This document shows, piece by piece, positions 23,138-32,233 of a DNA stretch of 64,000 nt. Every line of letters begins with the position of its first letter. The first letter of the stretch is position 1. Source of the stretch: Vulcanimicrobiota bacterium (GTDB lineage Bacteria; Vulcanimicrobiota; Vulcanimicrobiia; Vulcanimicrobiales; Vulcanimicrobiaceae); contig PLJL01000001.1 in the NCBI GenBank assembly GCA_003140215.1, positions 203,281 through 267,280 of the forward strand, in the 5' to 3' direction. Under the pieces are notes generated by a model. The model was not told where the DNA came from and did not search any database. It worked only from the letters and a program-made list of their open reading frames with translations. Both the position numbers and the translations under genes were made by a program.

Positions 23138-24114
23138 TCACCGCCCACGTTGTCGGCGCGAGCGGCTACGCCGCCGCGGAGCTGATCCGCCTCATCGATC
23201 GCCATCCCGGCGTCGCGCTCGGCGTTCTCGAAAGCCGTTCGCAGCCGGGCGCTCCGGTCGCCGACGTCTTCCCGTGGCTGCCGCACGTCCACGTCGCGCT
23301 CGAGGGCAGCGGGACGGCGCTGGCCCGCGTGCGCGAGGACGACGTGGTGTTCCTCGCCGGCGGGCACGAGCTCGCGCGCGAGCAGGCTCCGGGCTTGTTG
23401 GCCAAGGGGGCGCGCGTCATCGATCTCTCCGACGCGTTCCGGCTGAGCGCGAACGCGGGCGAGGCGGTGTACGGCTTCCCCGAACGCTATCGCGCGCAGA
23501 TCGCACAGGCGCGCCTGATCGCCAACCCGGGATGCTATGTCATCGCCGCACTGCTCGCGCTCGTCCCGCTGCAACCCCTCGCGGAACGCATCGCGCAGGT
23601 GGTGATCGATGCCAAGAGCGGGGTCACGGGCGCCGGCCGCACCCCTGCGACGCCGTCGCTGTTCGCGGAAGTCGACGGCGACGTGCGCGCGTACGGGTTG
23701 GCGGGACACCGTCACGGCGCGGAGATCGTGCAAGAAGCACGCGCGGCGGGGCTCGCGGCGCCGATCGTGTTTTCCCCCCACGTCGTCCCCCTGCGGCGCG
23801 GCCTCCTCGCCGACGTGTACCTGATCTCCCGCGACCGGCTCTCGCGCGACGAGGTGCTCGCGCTCTACGAGCGCTTCTACGCGGCGAACCCGTTCGTCAC
23901 GGTTTTTCGGGACCTGCGCGCGCCGCATCTGCCCGCGCTCGAAGGCACCAACGACGCACACCTCGCGGTCGCCGAGCGCGACGGCGTCGTCCATATTCTG
24001 TCGGCGATCGACAACCTCGGCAAAGGTGCCGCCGGCCAGGCGGTGCAGAACATGAACCTCGCGCTGGGATTCCCGGAGGAACAAGGTCTCGATGCTCGCA
24101 CACACGTCGGATAG
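23134..24114 (+). CDS. argC: N-acetyl-gamma-glutamyl-phosphate reductase
   Basis: 326 residues from GTG 23134, which overlaps the argH TGA and is preceded by AAAGGAG. NADPH-dependent reduction of acetylglutamyl phosphate is indicated by VVGASGYAAAELIRLI (Rossmann start), the active-site cysteine in NPGCYVIAALLAL, KSGVTGAGRTP, and the histidine region GLAGHRHGAEI. The same frame runs far upstream inside argH, but only this start gives a normal ArgC. It supplies the product that ArgD transaminates. Confidence 0.95.
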   Translation: MITAHVVGASGYAAAELIRLIDRHPGVALGVLESRSQPGAPVADVFPWLPHVHVALEGSGTALARVREDDVVFLAGGHELAREQAPGLLAKGARVIDLSDAFRLSANAGEAVYGFPERYRAQIAQARLIANPGCYVIAALLALVPLQPLAERIAQVVIDAKSGVTGAGRTPATPSLFAEVDGDVRAYGLAGHRHGAEIVQEARAAGLAAPIVFSPHVVPLRRGLLADVYLISRDRLSRDEVLALYERFYAANPFVTVFRDLRAPHLPALEGTNDAHLAVAERDGVVHILSAIDNLGKGAAGQAVQNMNLALGFPEEQGLDARTHVG

Positions 24115-24157
24115 TGTCACCCTGAGCCCGAAGGACCCATCTCCTGACAACGGAGAG
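24115..24157 (+). promoter_or_regulatory. argC-argJ spacer with a repeat fragment and a hairpin over the argJ ribosome site
   Basis: The spacer holds ACCCTGAGCCCGAAGG (24119-24134), an inverted, shortened relative of the repeat at 19739-19795. TCTCC (24140-24144) can pair with GGAGA (24152-24156), which is the argJ Shine-Dalgarno. Extended pairing CAT/ATG would include the start codon, so translation of argJ could be damped. Confidence 0.4.
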
Positions 24158-25354
24158 ATGGTCCGTTTGATCCAGGTGCGCGGCGGGATCGGCGCGGTAC
24201 CCGGCGTTTGCATGGCCGGAGTGCACGCCGGGATCAAGAAGCGCAAGTCGGATCTGGCGCTCGTCGCGCTGCCCGGCCCGCACGTGTGCGCGCAAGTGAT
24301 CACGACCAACGAGATCAAGGCGGCGCCGCTGCTGCTGACGAGCGGAAACCTCGCCGCCGACGGCGACGCGATCGAGGCGATCGTGTGCAACTCGGGCTGC
24401 GCCAACGCCTGCACCGGCGAACGCGGGATGCGCGACGCGGAGAATACCGCCCGGCATGCGGCGACGCTGTTGGGTCTGCGCGCGACGCAACTGGTGATCG
24501 CGTCGACCGGCGTCATCGGCGTAACGCTGCCGATGGACCGCGTCTCGAAGGGGATCGACCGCGCCCACAAGCAGCTCGCCGAGGGCCCCGAGGCGGCCTT
24601 CGACGCCGCCGAAGCGATCATGACGACCGACCACGTGCCCAAGCTCGCCGCGTACGCCTGGCACGAGAACGGCCGGCGCCACGTGATCGGCGGGATCGCG
24701 AAAGGCTCGGGGATGATCGCCCCCAACATGGCCACGATGCTGGCGTTTCTGGTGACCGACGCGGTCGTGTCGCGCGAATCGCTCGGCGCGGCGCTGCGCG
24801 AGGCCTGCGACGGTACCTTCAACATGATCTCGGTCGACGGCGACATGTCGACCAACGACGCCGTGTACTGCTGCGCGAAGCCGGGCGCTGCGGCGGCGAC
24901 GCCCGGGCTGCGCGCGGCGCTGGATGCGGTGTGCCACGACCTTGCCGTCGCGATGGTGAGAGACGGCGAAGGGGCAACCAAGACCCTGACCTTCACCGTG
25001 ACCGGCGCCCGCGACACGCACCAGGCACGCACGGTCGCCCGCGCGGTGATCAACTCGAGCCTGGTGAAGACGGCGCTGTACGGAGAAGACCCCAACTGGG
25101 GCCGCATGATCGCCGCCGCCGGCTCGGCCGGGACCGGCCTCGACCCCGACACCTGGTCGCTCTATCTGGGCGACGCGGTGTGGGTCGAGCGCGGCGCGAT
25201 CGAAGCGATGAGTGAAGCCGAAGCCCACCACGTCCTCGAGGAGCAAAACGTCGCGGCGCGGCTCGACCTCGGTCTGGGCGCTGCCAGCGCGACCGCGTGG
25301 GGTTGCGATCTCACCGGCGACTACGTGCGCATCAACGCACATTACAGGACGTGA
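24158..25354 (+). CDS. argJ: Bifunctional glutamate N-acetyltransferase/acetylornithine acetyltransferase
   Basis: 398 residues from ATG 24158 (Shine-Dalgarno GGAGAG). ArgJ recycles the acetyl group from acetylornithine to glutamate and so closes the cyclic arginine pathway. The precursor cleaves itself before a threonine: KGSGMIAPNMATMLAF shows that site, with Ala-Pro where His-Pro is usual. CNSGCANACTGERG and GEDPNWGRMIAAAG are also canonical. An upstream in-frame start at 24092 would add a tail translated from the repeat fragment and is rejected. No separate argA or argE is seen. Confidence 0.94.
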   Translation: MVRLIQVRGGIGAVPGVCMAGVHAGIKKRKSDLALVALPGPHVCAQVITTNEIKAAPLLLTSGNLAADGDAIEAIVCNSGCANACTGERGMRDAENTARHAATLLGLRATQLVIASTGVIGVTLPMDRVSKGIDRAHKQLAEGPEAAFDAAEAIMTTDHVPKLAAYAWHENGRRHVIGGIAKGSGMIAPNMATMLAFLVTDAVVSRESLGAALREACDGTFNMISVDGDMSTNDAVYCCAKPGAAAATPGLRAALDAVCHDLAVAMVRDGEGATKTLTFTVTGARDTHQARTVARAVINSSLVKTALYGEDPNWGRMIAAAGSAGTGLDPDTWSLYLGDAVWVERGAIEAMSEAEAHHVLEEQNVAARLDLGLGAASATAWGCDLTGDYVRINAHYRT

Positions 25355-25355
25355 C

Positions 25356-26591
25356 ATGAGCTCGATCGTTTCGTCGCGCGGTCCGCGGCTGGTGACGCGA
25401 CATCCGCATCTGATGGCGAACTACCGCCGGCTCGAGATCAACATCGTGCGGGGCGAAGGGTGCTGGCTCTACGACGAGTCGGGCAACGCCTATCTCGACC
25501 TGGTGGCCGGGATCGCGGTGTGCGCGCTGGGGCATGCGCATCCGCGCATCGCCCGAGCGGTCGCCGACCAGGCCGCGACCCTCGTGCACGTCTCGAACCT
25601 GGTGCACCACGAGCCCGCCGGGATGCTCGCCGATCGACTCGCCGAGTTGAGCGGCTTCGACGCGGTCTTTTTCTGCAACAGCGGCTCGGAGGCCAACGAA
25701 GCCGCCATCAAGTTGGCGCGCAAGCACGCCTGGCGCCGAGGTGACCGCAATCGCAACGTCATCCTGGCGGCGACCGGGTCGTTCCACGGCCGCACCATGG
25801 GCGCGCTCACCGCCACCGACAACGCGGCCTATCACGAGGGCTTCGAACCGCTGCCGCGCGGCTTCGCGCACACTGCGTTCAACGACGTCGCGGCCCTCGA
25901 AGCGGCCATCGACGAGACGACGGCGTGTTTTGTGGTCGAGCCGGTGCAGGGCGAGAGCGGCGTCGTCCCCGCCAGCAAGAAGTACCTCCAAGCGGCCCGG
26001 CGCCTGTGCGACGAGCGCGGCGCGCTGCTGATCTTCGACGAGGTGCAGTGCGGGATGGGGCGGATCGGCCGGCTCTTCGCGCACCAGTACTACGATGTGC
26101 GGCCCGACGCGTTCACGCTGGCGAAGTCGCTGGCCAACGGGTTGCCGATCGGGACGTTGATCGTGCGCGGTGCGGCCGCAGCGGCGCTGCAGCCGGGCGA
26201 CCACGGCACGACCTTCGGCGGATCGCCCGTCCCCGCGGCAGCGGCGTTGGAGCATCTCGCGATTCGCGACGTCGTCGACCTCGACGCGCACGTAACGGCG
26301 ATCGGCAACCTCTTGCGCGCCGAGCTCGCGGCGATTGCGCGCGACCACCCCGATACGTTCGACGAACCGCGCGGCCTGGGCCTGATGCTCGGGCTGCCGG
26401 TGCGCGAGCCGCTCGAGGCGCGCGAGTTCATCCCGCACGGCCTCGACCACGGGCTGTTCATCAACGCCGCCGGACGCAACACCCTGCGGTTCGTCCCGCC
26501 GTTGATCCTTTCGGCCGAGGAGGTGCGCATCGCCGCGCAGCGCCTGCGCGAAACGATCGCCGCGACGCGTGGTTCGGCTCGCTCGCGCTGA
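25356..26591 (+). CDS. argD: Acetylornithine aminotransferase
   Basis: 411 residues from ATG 25356, two bases after the argJ stop. Class III PLP transaminase: VFFCNSGSEANEAAIKLARK, GSFHGRTMGALTAT, LLIFDEVQCGMGRIG (Asp of the PLP ring) and FTLAKSLANGLPIG with the Schiff-base Lys. It makes acetylornithine from the ArgC product, and may also act on succinyl-diaminopimelate or GABA as relatives do. It overlaps the following GNAT gene by 23 bp. Confidence 0.94.
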   Translation: MSSIVSSRGPRLVTRHPHLMANYRRLEINIVRGEGCWLYDESGNAYLDLVAGIAVCALGHAHPRIARAVADQAATLVHVSNLVHHEPAGMLADRLAELSGFDAVFFCNSGSEANEAAIKLARKHAWRRGDRNRNVILAATGSFHGRTMGALTATDNAAYHEGFEPLPRGFAHTAFNDVAALEAAIDETTACFVVEPVQGESGVVPASKKYLQAARRLCDERGALLIFDEVQCGMGRIGRLFAHQYYDVRPDAFTLAKSLANGLPIGTLIVRGAAAAALQPGDHGTTFGGSPVPAAAALEHLAIRDVVDLDAHVTAIGNLLRAELAAIARDHPDTFDEPRGLGLMLGLPVREPLEAREFIPHGLDHGLFINAAGRNTLRFVPPLILSAEEVRIAAQRLRETIAATRGSARSR

Positions 26592-27138
26592 CGATGCGGC
26601 GGCCTGCGCCGCGATCTACCGTCCGGCCGTCGAGAACTCGTGGATCTCGTTCGAGGAGATCGCGCCCGGCGCCGCCGCGATGCGCGACCGCATCGTGTCG
26701 ACCGGCGCCACCCATCCCTGGCTGGTGTACGAAGACGACGCGGTGGCGGGCTTCGCATACGCTACCAAGCACCGCGAGCGCGCCGCCTATCGCTGGTCGG
26801 TCGACGTCTCGGTCCACGTCGATGCCGGGGCGCGGCGCCGCGGCGTAGGGCGCGCCCTCTACGCGGTCCTGTTCCGCATCCTCGAACGCCAGGGCTTCCA
26901 TCGTGCCTACGCGGGGATCGCGCTCCCCAACGACGCCAGCATCGCGTTGCACCGCGCCGCCGGCTTCAACTACGTCGGCGTGTATACCGAGGTCGGCTTC
27001 AAGAACGGGGCCTGGGGCGACGTCACCTGGTGGCAGCGCCCGATCGCTTCCCCGGGGATTGCGGCGACCGTACCTGCGGACCCGATCCCGCTGGCGCAGC
27101 TCGGCCTACCGGCACTCGCCGCCGCGCTGTCGATTTGA
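26569..27138 (+). CDS. GNAT acetyltransferase, phosphinothricin acetyltransferase-like
   Basis: 189 residues. The PAT/MddA group is recognised from VRLARADDAAACAAIYRPAV, the substrate-side NSWISFEE, ERAAYRWSVDVSVHVDAGAR and the acetyl-CoA loop RRRGVGRALY, then HRAAGFNYVGVYTEVGFK and WGDVTWWQRPI. Such enzymes acetylate glutamate analogues such as phosphinothricin or methionine sulfone. The GTG start at 26569 is 23 bp inside argD, so it is the last gene of the arg operon. Its link to arginine may be handling glutamate-like amino acids. Confidence 0.85.
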   Translation: MVRLARADDAAACAAIYRPAVENSWISFEEIAPGAAAMRDRIVSTGATHPWLVYEDDAVAGFAYATKHRERAAYRWSVDVSVHVDAGARRRGVGRALYAVLFRILERQGFHRAYAGIALPNDASIALHRAAGFNYVGVYTEVGFKNGAWGDVTWWQRPIASPGIAATVPADPIPLAQLGLPALAAALSI

Positions 27139-27199
27139 GGCGTCGCCGTTCGTCCTAGGTGCGGATGCGAAGACATCCGCACCGCTGAAAGGGACGACC

Positions 27200-27544
27200 A
27201 TGAAGTACATGCTGCTGATCTACGGCGAACCTCAGGAGCGCGAACCGACGCCCGAGGAGTGGGCCGCGTCCATGCCTCCCTGGGTGGCATACGGCGAGGA
27301 GCTGCGCAAGCGCGGCGCCTACATCGACGCGGCCCCCCTGGCCCGAAGCACGAGCGCGACCACGGTGCGGGTGCGCGACGGAAAGCGCGTCGTGACCGAC
27401 GGCCCGTTCGCCGAGACGAAGGAAGTGCTGGGCGGCTATTACATCATCGAGGCGCCGTCGATCGAAGGAGCGCTCGAGGCGGCGGCGATGTGCCCGGGCG
27501 CGAAGAACGGGTCGGTGGAGGTCCGGCCTATTGTCGACATGTGA
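27200..27544 (+). CDS. YCII-related DGPF-domain protein
   Basis: 114 residues, starting [20 protein letters not shown] and containing [20 protein letters not shown], the DGPF signature of the YciI-like family. AGGGA precedes ATG 27200. DGPF genes are the standard neighbours of ECF42 sigma factors, and this one overlaps the sigma gene by 14 bp. The biochemical role of DGPF proteins is not established. Co-expression suggests it acts in, or is controlled by, the same pathway. Confidence 0.9.
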   Translation: MKYMLLIYGEPQEREPTPEEWAASMPPWVAYGEELRKRGAYIDAAPLARSTSATTVRVRDGKRVVTDGPFAETKEVLGGYYIIEAPSIEGALEAAAMCPGAKNGSVEVRPIVDM

Positions 27545-28781
27545 CGTCGACGCAGCGGAACGAGTCGCACGGTGCTTCCGCGACGACGCGGGACGCACCG
27601 TTGCGACATTGGCGCGCGCCCTCGGCGACATCGAGCTGGCCGAGGATGCACTGCAAGACGCGTACTTGTACGCGCTCGAGCACTGGCCGCGCCACGGTTT
27701 CCCGGCGCGGCCGTCGGCGTGGATTCTCGCCGCGGCGCGGAACCGCGCGATCGACCGCCTGCGCCGCGAACGCATCGGGCGCGACAAGCTACACCGGCTC
27801 GCGGCGCTCAATCCCGCCCCTTCAAGCGAGGCCGGCGCGGACGATGCGATGACCCCGATTCCCGACGACCGTCTCGAGTTGATCTTCGCCTGCTGCCATC
27901 CCGCGCTCGGTATCGAAGCGCGCATCGCGCTGACGTTGCGGACGCTCGCCGGGCTCAGCACCGAGGAGATCGCCGAAGCCTTCCTGGTGCCGCACGCGAC
28001 GATGGCACAGCGTCTGGTCCGTGTGAAGCGCAAGATCCGCGAATCGGGGATTCCGTTCGAAGTTCCCCCGGCGGCGGACCTTCCCGAGCGGCTCGACGAC
28101 GTGTGTGCCGTCCTGTATCTCATCTTCAACGAGGGATACATGGCGAGCGCCGGCGACCGGCTGGTGCGCAATGAGCTCTGCGACGAAGCGATTCGGCTGG
28201 GCCGCGTTCTCTCGTCGCTGATGCCGCAAGAGCCCGAAGTGATGGGGCTGCTGGCGCTGATGCTCTATCACGACTCCCGCCGCGAAGCCCGCGTCGCGCG
28301 CGACGGCTCGATGATCTTACTGGGCGATCAAGACCGTGCGCTCTGGAACCGTGAGAAAATCGCCGAGGCGGACGGGTGGCTCGCGCGGGCGTCGCGGCAC
28401 AGAGTCCCCGGACCGTACCAACTGCAAGCCGCGATCGCCTTCGTGCACGTCTCCGCGCCCTCGGCCGACGATGTCGATTGGCCCGCGATCGTGGAGCTCT
28501 ACGGCCGGCTCGAGCGGATGACGCCGTCGCCGATCGTCTCGCTGAACCGAGCGGTCGCAATCGGGTTCGCCGACGGACCGGCCACCGGGCTCGCCGCGCT
28601 CGACGCGCTCCCGCGCGAGACGCTCGGCGAGTACCATCACTATCACGTCGCCCGCGCCGACGCGCTGGGCCGCCTGGGCCGCACCTCCGAAGCGCGAGCC
28701 GCGTATCACGCCGCGCTGGAGCGCACCCAAAACGCCGCAGAGCGCGCGCACCTGCAATCGAAGCTCTTGCCGCCGGACTGA
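27531..28781 (+). CDS. ECF42-type RNA polymerase sigma factor with a C-terminal TPR-like extension
   Basis: 416 residues. Region 2 is [20 protein letters not shown] plus [15 protein letters not shown] and [20 protein letters not shown]. Region 4 is [20 protein letters not shown] plus [20 protein letters not shown]. About 200 further residues ([47 protein letters not shown]) form the large helical C-terminus typical of ECF42, which replaces a classical anti-sigma factor. The only in-frame start near the N-terminus is TTG 27531 inside the DGPF gene, implying coupled translation. Confidence 0.88.
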   Translation: MSTCDVDAAERVARCFRDDAGRTVATLARALGDIELAEDALQDAYLYALEHWPRHGFPARPSAWILAAARNRAIDRLRRERIGRDKLHRLAALNPAPSSEAGADDAMTPIPDDRLELIFACCHPALGIEARIALTLRTLAGLSTEEIAEAFLVPHATMAQRLVRVKRKIRESGIPFEVPPAADLPERLDDVCAVLYLIFNEGYMASAGDRLVRNELCDEAIRLGRVLSSLMPQEPEVMGLLALMLYHDSRREARVARDGSMILLGDQDRALWNREKIAEADGWLARASRHRVPGPYQLQAAIAFVHVSAPSADDVDWPAIVELYGRLERMTPSPIVSLNRAVAIGFADGPATGLAALDALPRETLGEYHHYHVARADALGRLGRTSEARAAYHAALERTQNAAERAHLQSKLLPPD

Positions 28782-28843
28782 TCCGGGAGGATTCAGAAAC
28801 TCTTCATCCGACGGTGATATCTGCGGTGCACCGTTTATCGGCC

Positions 28844-29272
28844 CTAGCAGGGCGCGCCGAACGCCGCGCGGTCGTCGGCGACGAGGACCTCGATCACGCT
28901 CGCGTCGGCATCCTGCGGTCCGTGCAGGCGGAGGAACTCGTCCTGCAACGGGGCCGAGAGGTCGCGCACCCGCAGGCCCTTGAGCAGTTCGTTGATGGCG
29001 TCGCGCTGCTCGGGCTCGATGCGCTCCGCCACCGCCCGAGCGACCTCGTCGTCGGTCGGGCTGGAGCGAACCAGCTCCAAGAACTCCGCTTCGCTCAAGC
29101 TGACCTGACCGAGCAGCCACGCGCTCAGGCCGGGGGTGATGCGGTACCCTCCCGGATCGCCGCCCTGGATCAAGCCGCGGGCCTTGTCGATCGTGCGCGG
29201 CAGCAGCATCAGGCCACCCAGCCGGGCGCGCGGATCGCGCGGCGGACGCCGGCGCAGGCTGATCGGAAGCAT
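28844..29272 (-). CDS. DUF5069 domain protein
   Basis: 142 residues. LRRRPPRDPRARLGGLMLLP followed by RTIDKARGLIQG is the conserved opening of DUF5069, and the rest (SEAEFLELVRSS, DDEVARAVAERI, LHGPQDADASVIEVL) follows the family pattern. Function is unknown. It runs convergently to the sigma gene. TAGCAC lies 6 bases before ATG 29272 with no Shine-Dalgarno, in line with a leaderless message. Confidence 0.8.
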   Translation of the reverse strand: MLPISLRRRPPRDPRARLGGLMLLPRTIDKARGLIQGGDPGGYRITPGLSAWLLGQVSLSEAEFLELVRSSPTDDEVARAVAERIEPEQRDAINELLKGLRVRDLSAPLQDEFLRLHGPQDADASVIEVLVADDRAAFGAPC

Positions 29273-29344
29273 GCAACCGTGCTACCGGAAGGCCGTGAAA
29301 AAACTCTGAAACGATCCCGGCGCTCGACGGCGAACCAAGCGGTG

Positions 29345-30136
29345 ATGGCTCCCGCTGCATTCTACCGCCGGCTCGATGCCGATACGTTCGCCGCAACCGA
29401 GGCGACCGCGAGTCCGTGGGACGAGCGCCTGCAGCACGGCGGGCCGCCGACGGCATTGGTTGCCCATGTCATGGCGGCGCTCCATCCACGCCCCGATATG
29501 CGCTTTGCGCGCATCACCTCGGAGTTTCTCGGCGTGCTTCCGCGTGCGGTGATGCGCGTGCGCACGCGCGTCGCGCGCCCCGGCCGGCGCATCGAGATGC
29601 TCGAAGGCGTCGTCGAAAGCGACGGACGCGAGGTTCTCACGGCACGGGCGTGGCGGATCGCAACCCAACCCGAAGGCAGCGTGCCGCCCGCGGCGACCGC
29701 GCCCGATCCGGTGCCGCCGATTCCGGACGCCGCGCCGCTACCGGGGTGGATGAAACAGTTCGGCTACGGTCAGGCGTTCGAATGGCGCCACGTCTACGGC
29801 GGCGGGAAGCCGGGGCCGGCGTGCGTGTGGGCCCGGCCGCGCATTCCGCTGGTCGACGATGCGCCGCCGGCACCGCTCGATGCGGCCTTGCTGATCGCGG
29901 ACTCGGCCAACGGGATCAGCGGCGAGCTGCCGATGGCGGAGTGGCTGTTCGTCCCGCCGTCGCTGTCGCTCGCGCTCGAGCGCTATCCGCACGGCGAGTG
30001 GACGTTGCTCGAAGCACGCACCACGCTCAGCTCCGACGGCCTCGGCGTGACCACGCTTCGGCTGGCCGATGCAGTCGGCTATTTCGGCGCCGGCACCCAA
30101 GCGCTGCTCGTGGAGCGCCGGACGCAACCATCATAA
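29345..30136 (+). CDS. Thioesterase-family (double hot-dog) protein
   Basis: 263 residues from ATG 29345 (GTG 29342 adjacent). ATASPWDERLQHGGPPTALVAHVM, FARITSEFLGVLPRAVMRVRTRVARPGR, LTARAWRI and the C-terminal RYPHGEWTLLEARTTLSSDGLGV and LADAVGYFGAGTQALLVERR match TesB-like acyl-CoA thioesterases of the thioesterase-family type. The hydrolysed acyl-CoA is unknown. It stands alone on the plus strand before a 218-bp gap and metY. Confidence 0.8.
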   Translation: MAPAAFYRRLDADTFAATEATASPWDERLQHGGPPTALVAHVMAALHPRPDMRFARITSEFLGVLPRAVMRVRTRVARPGRRIEMLEGVVESDGREVLTARAWRIATQPEGSVPPAATAPDPVPPIPDAAPLPGWMKQFGYGQAFEWRHVYGGGKPGPACVWARPRIPLVDDAPPAPLDAALLIADSANGISGELPMAEWLFVPPSLSLALERYPHGEWTLLEARTTLSSDGLGVTTLRLADAVGYFGAGTQALLVERRTQPS

Positions 30137-30354
30137 TCGCGCCGGGGGCCGGCGGCCTCACGTATCAGCCGCGGGCGTCCACTACTTGCGACGCCCGGTT
30201 GAGCCGGCGGGTGAGTAGATCGCTGGTATATCCTCAACGAAAGCGGGTCGCGAACCGTTCGCGGTGCCCATTAGAGGGACGCTAGAAGTACGCCGCCGGA
30301 CGCCCTGCGGTTTCGTGGGGGCGAGGGGCCGCTCGCGCGAAAGGGAGCCGTCCC
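30137..30354 (+). promoter_or_regulatory. Long structured region upstream of metY
   Basis: A 218-bp gap. It contains GGGCGTC/GACGCCC pairing near 30178-30196, TATATC (30227-30232) as a possible -10, a dyad CGCGAA-CCG-TTCGCG (30249-30263), GCGAG/CTCGC near 30310-30330, and a GGGAG Shine-Dalgarno before ATG 30355. A leader of about 115 nt is therefore likely. I could not match SAM-I, SAM-II, SAM-IV or SAH riboswitch consensus segments, so the type of control is unknown. Confidence 0.35.
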
Positions 30355-31680
30355 ATGTCCACCACCGACTCGCCGCACGGCGAACATACCTTCGGCTTTC
30401 GCACGCGCGCGCTGCATGCGGGGACGCCGCCCGACGGCGAGACCGGGGCCCGCGCCCTGCCGCTCCACATGTCGTCGGCGTTCGTGTTCGACTCGACCGA
30501 GCATGCCGTCGAGTTGTTCTCGCTGCGCACCTACGGCAACATCTACACGCGCATCAGCAACCCCACCGTCGCCGCCTTCGAAGAGAAGCTCGCCAGCCTC
30601 GAAGGCGGGCTCGGCGCGATCGCGACCGCCAGCGGGCTCGCCGCGCAGCTGGTCGTGATCTTGAGCTTGGCGCAGCAAGGCGATCATATCGTCGCTTCGA
30701 CGAACCTCTACGGCGGAACGGTGACGCAGTTCTCCGTGACCCTCAAGCGCATGGGGATCGAAACGACGTTCGTGCCGGTCGGCGATCTCGACGGCGTGCG
30801 CGCCGCGTTGCGCGACACCACGCGCGCGGTATTCGTCGAAACGATCGGCAACCCCAACGGCAACGTCGCCGATCTCGCCGCGCTGGCCGGGATCGCGCAC
30901 GCGGGCGGCGTGCCGCTGATCGTCGACAACACCTTCGCCACCCCGTATTTGTGCCGCCCGATCGAGCACGGCGCCGATATCGTCGTGCACTCGGCGACGA
31001 AGTTCTTGTGCGGTCACGGAACCGTGATCGCCGGCGCGATCGTCGACGCCGGGACGTTTGCGTGGACCGTCGCGAAGCATCCGCTGCTCACCATGCCCAG
31101 CCCGGGCTATCACGGGCTCAACTTCTCCGAGACGTTCGGCGAGTACGCGTTCTTGCAGCGCGCGCGTGTCGAAGTACTGCGCGATGTGGGCGCGTCGATC
31201 TCGCCGATGAACGCCTGGCTTTTGGTGCAAGGGCTCGAGACTTTGGCGCTGCGGATGCCGCAGCACGTCGCCAACGCCCGCACCGTCGCCGCGTTCCTGC
31301 GCGGTCGCGACGAGGTCGCCTGGGTGTCGTTCGCCGACCTCCCCGACAGCCCGGATCGGGCACTCGCGGCCCGGTACCTACCGCTGGGCGCCGGTTCGGT
31401 GTTCACGTTCGGCTTGCGTGGCGGGCGTGACGCGGGCCGCGCCTTCATCGAGGGGCTCGAGCTGTGGAGCCATCTGGCGAACCTGGGCGACGCGAAGAGC
31501 CTGGTGATCCATCCCGCGTCGACGACGCACCAGCAGCTCTCCGACGACGAGATGCGCGCCGCCGGCGTCGGCCCCGAAACCGTCCGGCTCTCGGTCGGCA
31601 TCGAGGACGTTGAGGACCTGATCTGGGACCTCGAGCGCGGCCTCGCCGCTGCGCGCCGTCTCACCGAGGTCCGCGCTTGA
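30355..31680 (+). CDS. metY: O-acetylhomoserine sulfhydrylase (aminocarboxypropyltransferase)
   Basis: 441 residues. [55 protein letters not shown] and the PLP-lysine segment [13 protein letters not shown] are typical of MetY, which makes homocysteine directly from O-acetylhomoserine and sulfide. The C-terminal [17 protein letters not shown] and [18 protein letters not shown] complete the family pattern. It has a good Shine-Dalgarno and a long leader. It overlaps the CoA-binding protein gene by 4 bp. Confidence 0.93.
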   Translation: MSTTDSPHGEHTFGFRTRALHAGTPPDGETGARALPLHMSSAFVFDSTEHAVELFSLRTYGNIYTRISNPTVAAFEEKLASLEGGLGAIATASGLAAQLVVILSLAQQGDHIVASTNLYGGTVTQFSVTLKRMGIETTFVPVGDLDGVRAALRDTTRAVFVETIGNPNGNVADLAALAGIAHAGGVPLIVDNTFATPYLCRPIEHGADIVVHSATKFLCGHGTVIAGAIVDAGTFAWTVAKHPLLTMPSPGYHGLNFSETFGEYAFLQRARVEVLRDVGASISPMNAWLLVQGLETLALRMPQHVANARTVAAFLRGRDEVAWVSFADLPDSPDRALAARYLPLGAGSVFTFGLRGGRDAGRAFIEGLELWSHLANLGDAKSLVIHPASTTHQQLSDDEMRAAGVGPETVRLSVGIEDVEDLIWDLERGLAAARRLTEVRA

Positions 31681-32156
31681 TCCTGGAAACTCCGGCCCAA
31701 CGCCGCGCGCTGCTCGACCGCTCGCAGACCGTCGCAATGGTCGGCGCGTCGGCGACGCACACGCGGCCGAGCTACTTCGTGTTCTCGTACCTGCGCACAC
31801 GCGGGAAGCTGAACGTCGCGCCGATCAACCCCGCCATCGCCGAGATCGACGGCGTGCGCGCCTACCCGACCTTGGCCGCCTACGCCGCGGAGCAGGGGCC
31901 GCCCGACATCGTCGACGTGTTCCGCAAACCCGACGATGCGCCGCAAGTCGCGCGCGACGCGATCGCGGCGGGCGCCAAGGCGATTTGGTTCCAGTACGGC
32001 GTCATCAACGACGAGGCGATCCGGCTCGCCGATGCAGCCGGGCTCGACGTCGTCGTCGACCGCTGCATCAAGGTCGAATCCGCGCGCTTCGACGGCGGCT
32101 TGGCGATGGGCGGGATGAACACCGGCGTCCTCACGGCGCGCCGCCGCGAGCGCTGA
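31677..32156 (+). CDS. CoA-binding domain protein (YccU-like)
   Basis: 159 residues. The Rossmann-type CoA-binding fold is shown by QTVAMVGASATHTRPSYFVF, PINPAIAEIDGVRAYPTLAA, PDIVDVFRKPDDAPQV and AIWFQYGVINDEAIRLADAAGLDVVVDRCIKVE. The TTG start at 31677 overlaps the metY TGA. This family commonly follows metY; a role in sulfur or acyl-donor metabolism is inferred from that neighbourhood rather than known. Confidence 0.85.
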   Translation: MILETPAQRRALLDRSQTVAMVGASATHTRPSYFVFSYLRTRGKLNVAPINPAIAEIDGVRAYPTLAAYAAEQGPPDIVDVFRKPDDAPQVARDAIAAGAKAIWFQYGVINDEAIRLADAAGLDVVVDRCIKVESARFDGGLAMGGMNTGVLTARRRER

Positions 32157-32179
32157 GACGGTTACTCAGGAGGCCTGAA

Positions 32180-32203
32180 CGGGCGAGGGAAGAACCCTCC
32201 CGG
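32180..32203. terminator. Possible hairpin terminator after the metY unit
   Basis: CGGGCGAGGG and CCCTCCCGG can pair around AAGAA with one bulged base. No T-run follows, so a Rho-independent role is doubtful. It lies between the CoA-binding gene and the next membrane-protein gene. Confidence 0.3.
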
Positions 32204-32233
32204 TCATCCACAGCTTCCCGGGGGTAGCCGCAG

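Noticed and set aside
28376..29344. Long plus-strand frame fused to the thioesterase
   Set aside because: It runs in another frame across the ECF42 gene and antisense to DUF5069, and is Arg-rich as expected of a GC-rich shadow frame.
30137..30354. SAM-I, SAM-II, SAM-IV or SAH riboswitch before metY
   Set aside because: I looked for the conserved core segments of each and found none; only a generic structured leader can be claimed.
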